This document shows, piece by piece, positions 56,801-64,000 of a stretch of DNA of 64,000 nt. This DNA comes from Sthenelais limicola (taxonomy: Eukaryota; Annelida; Polychaeta; Phyllodocida; Sigalionidae). The notes under the pieces were generated by a model, which did not search any database, was not told where the DNA came from, and was given only the letters and a program-made list of their open reading frames with translations. The stretch's first letter is position 1. Every line of letters begins with the position of its first letter. The position numbers and the translations under genes were made by a program. The DNA is taken from positions 10,107,172 to 10,171,171 of the forward strand of contig OW804097.1 of NCBI GenBank assembly GCA_942159475.1, read 5' to 3'.

Positions 56801-59800
56801 TGGAAATGTACTACACTAAGCTAGATGGAGTTAGGAATGGAATTGGAAACGTAGAATGATGTAATAATTATGGCTTATCAATAGGGGATTTGCATGTGCC
56901 CCTGCGCCTGTCTATTACAGTGCATCCTGGGACGGATTCTGTTGAAATCTAACATACAAACATTTTTATCGAAAATTACAAGAATGCTGTCACCAATATC
57001 ACAGCTTGTGTAAATGATCTATGAAAACGAAATGCATGATGGGAAAGATGGAGGATTGTGTTATGGAAACATGTAAAACACATGGATATTGACATTAGAG
57101 CACAGATATATATATACATTACATGTTTTTACACTGTACCATTAGTCCCATAATTCCATGCGAATCAAGATTCAAAATGGCGGCTATGCAAGTCCCATAT
57201 TAATGTGTAATTTGGTTTTATTGTACTTGTAATTGTTTTGCTGCAGTGATTATTGTGAAGGCAATGTTCAATACTTACACGAGCACCGGCCTGACTGGAA
57301 ATATTGACGATATTTCCTTAAGTAACAAATAGAATAAACAAATTGGATTATTCCAAATTAGACTTTAGATTCGTGTAATTATAAATATTTAACAGCTGCA
57401 GAATGTCGATAAATTCAGTCCTATATGTCATGATATGAGTGACTCTTGTATAAACATATAATAGCAGCAGAATATTGATAAATCCAGTCCTATAAGTCAT
57501 AATATGAGTAACACTTGTATAAACATAACAGCAGCAGAATATTGATGAATCCAGTCCTATAAGTAATATAAGTAATAATATAAGTAACTTTTGTAAAAGA
57601 TATAACAGCAGCAAAATATTGATAAATGCAGTCCTATAAGTCATAATATGAGAATTTCTTGTATAAACATATATATAACAGCTGCAGAATATTGATAAAT
57701 TCAGTCCTATATGTCATAATATGAGTGACTCTTGTATAAACATATAAGAGCAGCAGAATATACATAAATTCAGTCCTATAAGTCATAATATGAGTAACTC
57801 TTGTATAAACATATAACAGCAGCAGAATATAGATAAATTCAGTCCTAACAGCAGCTGAATATCCTTAAATTCAGTCATATAGGTCATTATATGAGTAACT
57901 CTAGTATAAACACATAGCAGCTGCAGAATATCGATGGATTCTGTCATATAAGTCATAATATGAGCAACTCTTGTATAAACATATAACAGCTGCAGAACAT
58001 CGTTAAATTCAGTCTTTTAAGTCATGATATGAGTAACTCTTATATACACATATAACAGCAGCAGAATATCGATACATTTTGTCCAATAAGTCATAATATG
58101 AGTAAATTTGGTAAGAGTTTAGCTAGGATAATTTCTGAGAATACAGCTTTGAAAAGTAACAGCTAGAAAAGTAAGACCTATGGAGAGCTCAACACAATGC
58201 ATACCTTTAGTTTTGGCCAGGTGAGGGAGCGCTTTCTGGGTGAGGAAGAAGGGAGCCTTTAACAGGATGTTGTACATCTTATCCAGCATCTCTACAGAAG
58301 TATCCTCCAGGCCTTCCAGTACAGCAATGCCTGCAATATTAGCCTGCACCAGGCACAGGCAATGCATTGAATTGAATTGAATTGAATTGAAAAACTTTTT
58401 TATTCATTTTACAAATGCTTCGGAAAAGGTTCACTCCAGCTGATGGGAGGATTTCTGCCTTTCCCAGATGTTGTACAATAAAGTTGCGTAGAAGAACAAT
58501 CTCGCCTTGGTCACTGACACAGGTCGAGTCTCTACAGCTTTTACTGATTAAGTTTTTAAATTGACAATAAACAATAATTATACAATATGAACGTCAATAC
58601 AATTTTTTTCTCGGCTAATTCAAAATATCATGTGGGTTCTGACAATAATAGCGTGTGGTCCCAAGAATATGGTATTCGATTTATGATTGATTTTCTGATT
58701 TGTTCACTTTTAGGCGTTGGAAGATTTAACATCTTCCGACGTATTTCAAAATTACGTGTATTAATTTTTCTAATATCCATATTCATTGGATTTTGGGCTA
58801 GGCGGTGGCCAGCGAGTAATACATGCAACCTGCATTAGTATATATAAATATATTTAACTTTTTTTTCAAAAATAAAAATATCTAACTTAAAATATAGAAA
58901 TACTTATTAGATATCCTACTGTTTACTATCATTGGAATCGGCTTGATCTTATCTTTTCAAATATGATGATATCTCAAAATTTGCTATTTGTGACTCATTT
59001 ATCTCTAACACATCACAATTGTTCTATGGGTCAAATTTTCAGAAAATGTACAATTGGCAGCTTTATACATTTAGGAAACTCTGCTAAATTAGGCTGAAAA
59101 ATGATGAATATCGGGTATATATATGAGTGAATTTTGTATCGCATTGATTTAAAGTATCAGTTATGTTATGTTTAACTGCATTTTGAAGCTCATAAGTCAA
59201 GACATAGATAGATAGATGATAAGGTAAGATACTACTTTATTCATAAAAAACTCACAAAGTAAATAAAGAAACAAACAATGCAAATAAAACAGACAAAAGA
59301 GATAAAACAGGTAGACAGACATCCAAGAAGTGTGCAGACTTAGGAGTTCTGCATTCGCGTATTATAGAAATAGATTGCAGATGCAAGATATATCTTTATG
59401 ATTAGTATGAATCATTAAATTGCCTGCAGCGAACACCGGGGCCTTCAAGATTTATTTCCCCATCATCCTCAATTTCCATGGGGAGAATGGGGGGGATTAA
59501 AGTAAACCTAAAATGTTGTGGATCAATGTAAACTTGTGTTTATATGCATGTACCCTTCTATACTCCCCTATAGCCTAGTGGTTAAAGCGTTGGACTTCCA
59601 AGCCTGCAATGTTGGCCTGCACGAGGCACAGGTAACACATTAGTCAAGACATAGGTCAGACTTTCAGAAAATGTACAATTGGCAGCTCTACACATTTTAG
59701 GAAACTCTGCTAAATTAGGCTGAAAAATGATGAATACCGGGTATATCTGAGTATATTTGGTATCGCATTGATTTAAAGTATCAGTTCTTTATGTTTAACT

Positions 59801-62548
59801 GCATTTTCAGGTTTTCTGAAAATCTGACCCATATAATATGCCGGACTAGTGATAGTCCACCCAGAAATAATCCAATAGATAATAATAATCTAACTTTTGT
59901 TTAACATGTTTTAAATAGATGGACTTGTAAGAAATATGTTCACCATCATTGGAATTTGCTTGATATCATCTTCTTACATAATGGTGGTATGTTCCAGGAA
60001 AATGAGTCATAAGTTGCAAAAAATAGATTTTGAGATACCATTAAATTTGAAAAGATGAGATCAAGCTGATTCCAATGGTAGTAAACAGTCTAATAATCTA
60101 ATAAGTATTTCTAGATTTTAAGTTTGATATTTTCGTTTTTGAAAAAAAAAGTTTCCAATATTGCTGGGGGTCAATAAACAGTAAAGTAACTAAATGTAGT
60201 CCATATGAGGACCTTTAAAAGTAAAGGATATATCACATAGATTGTCCTGAAATTTGATACATCAATTGATATAAGTCGAAGTGATAAACTCCCCCAAAAT
60301 CAGATCATTCCATTAATGTAATCTTGTGCAAAAAACACTTTGAAAAATATCAATTTTGCGACTTATGACTCATTTTGCGGAAACACATCACATATGGTGG
60401 TATCTCAAAATCTACTTTTTGCAACTTAGGAACATTTGTTTCATATTAGGATGCCTAAAATGTGTAAAAGGATCTCGATCTCACCAGTATGTCAATCTGT
60501 CCAAACTTCTCAACTGTCCTATCAATGACGTCATCGTACGACGACTCCTGGGCTAAATCACACGTGATTTTCAAGATCTTCAGACATATAACATTTAAAT
60601 TGAATTGGTATGATTATATTTCATCAGCTAGCCTAGCAAGATTAAAACCTGAAGCAATCACTCTTATACGAACAATATATGGGTCAGATTTCCAGAAAAT
60701 GTACAATTGGCAGCTGTACACATTTAGTAAATTCTGCTAAATTAGACTGCAATTTGGCCAATACTAGGTAAATTCGAGTATATTCGGCATTGCATTGATT
60801 CTAGCAATCTGTTTGGTGAGGTTGAACTGTATTTTCAAGTTTATCATCGTTTGAAATTTGGGTTATTTGAGAGGATTGGTGAAGATGAATTGTACATTGT
60901 CTGGCAATTTTACCCATATATCATCAGAAAAATCATAACGATATCATATGATAATCATAACAACTCAATACTATCAAGACAGGCATTGATGAACCTGTTA
61001 AATCTGTTAAGAAATAATAATAAAATAACAAAATAAATTACAAAATATATAATAATGAAGGGACTTTACCTTATCCTTGGGAAGTCCATACTCGTGACAG
61101 TTGGCCTCCACCTTGGTCAGTCTCTCCTCAAATATATCAACGAGTGCCAGGGAATAGCCCAGTCTAGCATACACATAGCATGTCGCCTCCCCTATACCTG
61201 ATCCCGCTCCTTGCAAGTGGACAAACAGTTAGACACAGCATTAGTACATATGATGGGTTTTAAGAAAATGAGTCACAAGTAAAAAAAAGTAATTTCGCAT
61301 ATCATTATATTTGAAAAGATGTGATCGAATGATGGTAAACATTAAGGACTGTTTCTATATTGTATGTCTGATGTATTTATTTTTGAAAAAACAATTGCAA
61401 TTATTTCTGTGTGGGCAATTATCAGTAATGTAACTAAATATGCTCCATAGAATGAGCTTTAAAACGCAAGAATATATTGCATACACTGTCTTAGAATTTG
61501 GTAGATAAATTAATAGAGCTTAAAGCGCTTCAAAAGTAAGAACATTCTAACAAGGAGATCTTTTGAACAAATCACTTTGGAAAATATAATTGTGAATAAA
61601 TTTTTTTCAGAGAGTAGAAAATAGCCATAATCACAGCTTTTGTTTTCATCATTTTCCCTTGTGTTGTATGTTGTCTAAACGATTACTGATAGGCCTAATC
61701 ATGACTTTGGTTCAACCATTCTCCCATATTGTAGTAGCCTTGTATAATAGTTATCACCAATAACTCTTTTTGTGTATACTAATGAATATCCTTTTTTTTT
61801 CAAATTTACTATATATATTAAAATTACGGCTATCTCTACAAATTTTACTAGGATTTACAGAATAAACATTTTGGGGTACTCCTAACACTTCATTAACAAC
61901 CGTTTTAAAAATTAATAACTTTGGAATTTCTATAATTTAAATAATCATTTCAAATATGATAATATTTCAAAATCTATTTTTTGTGACTTGTGACTCATTT
62001 CTCTGTAACACATAACATATGTTTTGGGTTTGTCAATCAACTATACTCATCTGATAAGAGATAAATCTGAGAGTAGAGCCTAAGGAAATGAGGTCTTTAT
62101 GGGCCTGTGAATATATATAAGGACCTTGTCATGTTTGGAAATCCTTGAAAAATCGTCCTACTTGATACACAAATACCGTCTTTTTAGACAATCTAGATCA
62201 ATGAGGGATGCATGCATGGGTCAGATTTTCAGAAAATGTACAATTGGCAGCTGTAGACATTTAGTACATTCTGCTAAATAAGGCTGCAATTTAGTCAATA
62301 CTAGGTAAATTCGAGAATATTCGGCATTGCATTGATTCTAGCAATCTCTTTGGTTATGTTGAACTTTATTTTGAACTTTATTTTTCTTCTGAAATTTGGG
62401 TTTTTTGAGAGGATTGGTGAAGTTGAATTGTACAATTTCTTTCGACTTCACCCGCATGCATATATATGGGCAATACATTACAATAGAATAGAATATATAT
62501 ATGTATAACGAAAATCCTACCAGTAACAATTGCAACTGTGTCCGTCAT
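53703..62548 (-). CDS. Classical short-chain dehydrogenase/reductase, nine exons
   Basis: A spliced gene predicted to encode a 257-residue, FabG-like cytosolic NAD(P)-dependent oxidoreductase; the substrate is unknown. Exons (minus strand): 62548-62521, 61209-61070, 60577-60485, 58343-58205, 57316-57279, 56378-56309, 55939-55903, 55052-54995, 53873-53703. All introns are GT-AG and all phases join (774 nt in total). Features: TGAGSGIG cofactor loop (residues 9-16); D34 after LALV, which favours NAD over NADP; D63 in ITCDLA; ANIAG in place of the usual NNAG; catalytic N112, S140 (NISS), Y153 and K157 (YSMLK); RPGFVHTN; and a C-terminal SSDAASFTTG...DGG typical of the family. No stop or frameshift is present, so it looks functional. 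The start is the ATG in CAGCATGACG. An acceptor-like CTTCCAG 25 bases upstream hints at a 5' non-coding exon. Most of the introns carry MITE or other repeat insertions. Confidence 0.9.
54049..54256 (-). mobile_element. MITE-A in SDR intron 8, mixed ends
   Basis: The left end is the alternative form GGGTGAAGTCACCAGAAAA; the right end is AAAGTCTGACCC. It is short, from an internal deletion. Confidence 0.82.
54415..54515 (+). repeat. R1 repeat, partial, SDR intron 8
   Basis: GGAATTATAATGGCACTTTG through TTTGGGCCTAGACTGTA. Confidence 0.6.
54733..54966 (+). mobile_element. MITE-A, SDR intron 8
   Basis: Both ends are present. Flanks ATGT and ACGT. It ends 29 bp from the exon 8 donor. Confidence 0.85.
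54995..55052 (-). CDS. SDR exon 8
   Basis: 58 nt, acceptor TGTTTCAG, donor ACA|GTAAGA. Encodes PGFVHTNIIAAAGVQDAWT. Confidence 0.88.
55132..55366 (+). mobile_element. MITE-A, SDR intron 7
   Basis: Both ends are present (right end GATCCGACCC). Flanks GTAT and ATAT. Confidence 0.85.
55430..55520. promoter_or_regulatory. CRE and CCAAT cluster in SDR intron 7
   Basis: Within 90 bp: ATTGG (inverted CCAAT) at 55436-55440, TTGACGTTA at 55441, TGACATCA at 55460-55467, a perfect CRE TGACGTCA at 55478-55485, and CCAAT at 55513-55517. No start codon with a convincing frame follows on either strand. Confidence 0.4.
55903..55939 (-). CDS. SDR exon 7 (microexon)
   Basis: 37 nt, with a pyrimidine-rich acceptor ending AAATTCCAG and a strong donor TTCG|GTAAGT. 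Supplies EAARLGIRINCV plus two bases of Arg, exactly the segment needed between exons 6 and 8. Confidence 0.85.
56013..56230 (+). mobile_element. MITE-B, diverged, SDR intron 6
   Basis: GTGATGTCTCACTGGAAAAATGA at the left, then GATTCCAATGATAGTAAA. The right end is lost. Confidence 0.6.
56309..56378 (-). CDS. SDR exon 6
   Basis: 70 nt, acceptor CCTTCCAG, donor GCAG|GTAAAA. Encodes the YSMLK active site (Y153, K157) and VEHLTRCSAA. Confidence 0.9.
56504..56738 (+). mobile_element. MITE-A with ATGT duplication, SDR intron 5
   Basis: Both ends are intact; ATGT lies directly outside each. Confidence 0.92.
56883..57200 (+). mobile_element. MITE-C, most complete copy, SDR intron 5
   Basis: About 318 bp with inverted ends ATAGGGGATTTGCAT and ATGCAAGTCCCATAT. 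Blocks are shared with 18959-19155, 48499-48800 and 50903-51180. The target duplication is unclear. Confidence 0.75.
57279..57316 (-). CDS. SDR exon 5
   Basis: 38 nt, acceptor ACTTAAG, donor CGT|GTAAGT. Encodes GNIVNISSQAGAR with catalytic S140. Confidence 0.9.
57391..58112. repeat. Roughly 70-bp tandem array, SDR intron 4
   Basis: About ten diverged units of 66-76 bp with AACAGCAGCAGAATAT, AATTCAGTCCTATAAG and TATGAGTAACTCTTGTAT. It fills most of the intron between exons 5 and 4. Confidence 0.9.
58205..58343 (-). CDS. SDR exon 4
   Basis: 139 nt, acceptor GGTGCAG, donor AAAG|GTATGC. Encodes ANIAGIAVLEG, catalytic N112 and LTQKALPHLAKTK. A partial copy of its acceptor side lies at 59603-59643. 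Confidence 0.92.
58366..58560 (-). mobile_element. Retroelement 3' end with (GAATT)n tail, SDR intron 3
   Basis: Four GAATT units directly precede GAAAAACTTTTTTATTCATTTT, the same tail-then-AATAAA layout (minus strand) as the GATAA elements. It begins about 25 bp from the exon 4 acceptor. Confidence 0.55.
58855..59016 (-). mobile_element. MITE-B, half copy, SDR intron 3
   Basis: TTTTTCAAAAATAAAAATAT to CTAACACATCAC; the left half is absent. Confidence 0.7.
59026..59193 (+). mobile_element. MITE-A, right end missing, SDR intron 3
   Basis: Starts GGGTCAAATTTTCAG and ends abruptly after TTTTGAAGCTCAT. Confidence 0.75.
59195..59654 (-). mobile_element. Segment framed by a 13-bp direct repeat
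   Basis: AGTCAAGACATAG occurs at 59195-59207 and 59642-59654. The 434 bp between has (GATA)n and TACTACTTTATTCATAAAAA at the left (a minus-strand tail and polyadenylation signal). At the right is a 40-bp copy of the SDR exon 4 acceptor region. A tRNA-like run, TAGCCTAGTGGTTAAAGCG, lies at about 59571. Confidence 0.5.
59603..59643 (-). repeat. Partial copy of SDR exon 4 acceptor
   Basis: GCCTGCAATGTTGGCCTGCA...GAGGCACAGG parallels 58329-58364 with a few changes. On the minus strand it keeps the intron end, the AG and the codons for ANIAG. Confidence 0.7.
59653..59829 (+). mobile_element. MITE-A, internally deleted, SDR intron 3
   Basis: The left end GGTCAGACTTTCAG and right end TTTCTGAAAATCTGACCC are both kept, but about 60 bp before the right end is gone. 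Confidence 0.82.
59985..60391 (+). mobile_element. MITE-B, SDR intron 3
   Basis: Near full length. The left tip is diverged (GTATGTTCCAGG) and the right end is GGAAACACATCAC. Confidence 0.8.
60485..60577 (-). CDS. SDR exon 3
   Basis: 93 nt, 31 codons, phase 0 at both sides. Acceptor GTCTGAAG, donor CTG|GTGAGA. Encodes ITCDLAQESS through KFGQIDIL, the stretch that leads to the NNAG-equivalent. Confidence 0.88.
60681..60914 (+). mobile_element. MITE-A with ATAT flanks, SDR intron 2
   Basis: Left end GGGTCAGATTTCCAG, right end GGCAATTTTACCC. It is about 104 bp from the exon 3 acceptor. Confidence 0.85.
61070..61209 (-). CDS. SDR exon 2
   Basis: 140 nt, acceptor TTGCAAG, donor AAG|GTAAAG. Completes the Rossmann glycine loop and the second beta strand (LALVDIFEERL). 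Confidence 0.9.
61248..62012 (+). mobile_element. MITE-B pieces, SDR intron 1
   Basis: A diverged left portion at 61248-61620 (GATGGGTTTTAAGAAAATGAG) and a separate right-end portion at 61920-62012 (TTGTGACTTGTGACTC...AACACATAAC), with unrelated A/T-rich sequence between. Confidence 0.55.
62218..62453 (+). mobile_element. MITE-A with GCAT duplication, SDR intron 1
   Basis: Canonical left end; the right end is in the alternative form TTTCGACTTCACCC. GCATGCAT lies on both sides, so the shared 4 bp GCAT is doubled. Confidence 0.88.
62521..62548 (-). CDS. SDR exon 1
   Basis: 28 nt encoding MTDTVAIVT and the first base of the next Gly. Donor G|GTAGGA. The 1.3-kb intron that follows holds a MITE-A (62218-62453) and MITE-B pieces. 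Confidence 0.85.
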
Positions 62549-62761
62549 GCTGGTCTTTGTGGGGTCAGTATTCTGGAAGATAATGCATAATATTAACAAT
62601 AATGGACAGATTGCAGGATTGTATACTAAATAAAGCCATGCGTGCCTGAACCTATCCTAAGCCATTATATCTAACTACTATACTAGCGATTGTCCGCCCA
62701 GAATCAATTTTGATATTTTAGTAATTGTCCACCAAGAAACTAATTTACTATTAAATGTGTG

Positions 62762-63861
62762 AAATCGCCCCAAAAAAAAGTACAATTCGCCTTCACCAAT
62801 CTTCTCATATAACCCAGATTTAAGTCAAACATGATATAAGTTTTGTGGGAATCGCATGAGAATAGGCTTAAGGTGGGTTTCCACTGGCTCGCTTGTATAT
62901 GTGCTCATGGCTCGCTCTTGCTGGGCTTGTTTTTAGTGCGCTTGTCATTCGCTCTAGGTCCGCTTAAATTTTTAGCGCAATACAAGCGCAGAGCGATTCT
63001 ACTGGTCCGCTTCTTTCCTTATGAAATCAATGGTAAATCACTTTGTGCGCTCTCACTGCGCTCTTGGTCCGCTCGTTTAACAGGTAGAAAGAGCGTTGTG
63101 TTGCTGTGCTCAAATCAAACACGGCAGATATTAGCGCAACGTCAAAAGGAAGCGCCAACGTCAAATTTTAAGAGCGTATAGAAAGCGCAGTAACCTATCC
63201 TATTGCACCGCTCTGGCTTCGCTCAGACTTCGCTTGTTAGGCGCTCTCAGAAAATAAAAGAGCGTATGAAGAGCCGCCCAAAAGAGCGAGACAGTGGAAT
63301 CGCAGCCTTAGGCTGCGTTTCCACTGGCTCGCTCTTTTGGCCCGCTCATGGCCCGCTCTTTTTTATTGTCTTGAGTGCATAACAAGCGAAGATTGAGCAA
63401 AACCAGAGCGGTCTAATGGAATCGGTTACTGCGCTCTCTGTACGCTCTTAAAAAATGCTATGTGCGCTTCTTTAGATGAGCGCAGGACGTTGCGCTCATG
63501 TCTGCCTTGTTTGATATGAGCGCAGCAACACAACGCTCTTTCTACCTGTTAAAGAAGCGGACCAAGAGCGCAGTGAGAGCGGACCAAGGGATTTACCATT
63601 GATTTCATCAGGAAAGAAGCGGAGCAGTAGAATCGCTCTGCGCTTGTCTTGTGCTAAACATATTAGCGGATGAAGAGCGAATGACAAGTGCACTATAAAC
63701 AAGCGCAGCAAGAGCGAGCCATGAGCACATATACAAGAGATCCAGTGGAATCGGACCTTTATACTAAGATATTTCTAGCATTTATCATTTTTCAGCCTAA
63801 TTTAGCAGAAATTACTAAATATATAGAGCTGGTGATTGTACATTTTCTGGCGATCTGACCC
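62762..63861 (-). mobile_element. MITE-A split by the GAGCG element
   Basis: The left part, about 62762-62850, carries AGTACAATTCGCCTTCACC. The right part, about 63765-63861, carries TTATCATTTTTCAGCC through TCTGGCGATCTGACCC. The two together make one diverged MITE-A. Confidence 0.7.
62868..63762. mobile_element. GAGCG-rich element with long inverted arms
   Basis: Two arms of about 440 bp in opposite orientation meet at GCAGCCTTAGGCTGC (centre near 63309). Each arm has its own inverted tips (TTTCCACTGGCTCGCT and CAGTGGAATCG) and is packed with GAGCG/CGCTC pentamers, such as AGAGCGAGCCATGAGC. TTA sits at the outer left, the centre and the outer right, which suggests a 3-bp target as in PIF/Harbinger-type elements. 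No transposase is encoded; open frames here are by-products of the pentamers. Confidence 0.75.
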
Positions 63862-64000
63862 AAATAGTAAATTCATTTCTGGGTGGACAATCTGATTACA
63901 TGCTGCTAGCTATCCTTATATTGTCCGCGATTTGGGAACTATTAAAAATAATTCATGAAAGTTATTCTGAATAAAATAAGTCAACCAGCATCTGTCTGTC

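Noticed and set aside
59565..59600. tRNA-like sequence TAGCCTAGTGGTTAAAGCG
   Set aside because: Resembles an A box, but no matching B box, anticodon arm or acceptor stem follows; at most a tRNA-derived fragment.
5073..62599. Many small frames sharing GSDFQKMYN, CTFSENLTH or similar words
   Set aside because: These are chance translations of the MITE-A ends, repeated because the element is repeated.
62843..63711. Frames of 112 and 71 codons with related peptides (RRAILL.RFF..EINGKSL)
   Set aside because: They are the two inverted arms of the GAGCG element read in opposite directions; nothing suggests a protein.

Overview
This is an AT-rich, intron-rich, repeat-dense eukaryotic window. It is most likely an invertebrate metazoan, perhaps a marine lophotrochozoan such as a mollusc; that guess rests on overall character (dense short inverted-repeat transposons, Ty3/gypsy and LINE remnants, a single-exon GT10 fucosyltransferase, a compact-exon SDR gene), not on a diagnostic marker. 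No rRNA, intact tRNA or CRISPR array was seen. Two host genes can be supported, both on the minus strand. (1) A classical short-chain dehydrogenase/reductase (SDR), reassembled here from nine short exons spread over 62548 down to 53703. The exons join in phase into 257 residues with the whole catalytic set (TGxxxGIG, N112, S140, Y153, K157) and include a 37-nt microexon. (2) An alpha-1,3-fucosyltransferase-like type II membrane protein at 23180-22057, open apart from one single-base frameshift in an A/T homopolymer. Layout from the left: a decayed gypsy integrase split by a 5'-truncated LINE (1-2060); a field of short transposons and hairpins (3.3-21.5 kb); the fucosyltransferase (22-23.2 kb); pyrimidine-rich tracts (23.5-24.7 kb); a broken gypsy integrase with a putative 3' LTR inserted in a minisatellite (25.2-28.2 kb); a 31-bp minisatellite (28.7-29.5 kb); mixed retroelement debris (30-42 kb), including a 60-bp minisatellite; a solo LTR and a gypsy gag with its 5' LTR (42.5-45.1 kb); purine and CTT tracts (46.8-48.2 kb); and the SDR gene with transposon-filled introns (53.7-62.5 kb). 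The right edge carries an inverted-arm, GAGCG-rich element nested in another transposon. The dominant signal is two non-autonomous terminal-inverted-repeat families. MITE-A is about 235 bp, has ends GGGTCAG...CTGACCC and about 37 copies. MITE-B is about 408 bp, has ends GTGATG...CATCAC and about 17 copies. In many copies of both, the direct repeats flanking the inverted ends are exactly 4 bp, which does not fit the common TA, TWA, TTAA or 8-bp classes. I recognise no transposase for either in the window. Nested insertions date them: a retroelement, a solo LTR and the GAGCG element each interrupt a MITE-A copy. Several target-primed retrotransposition scars survive with 13-15-bp duplications, some containing only the A/T tail.
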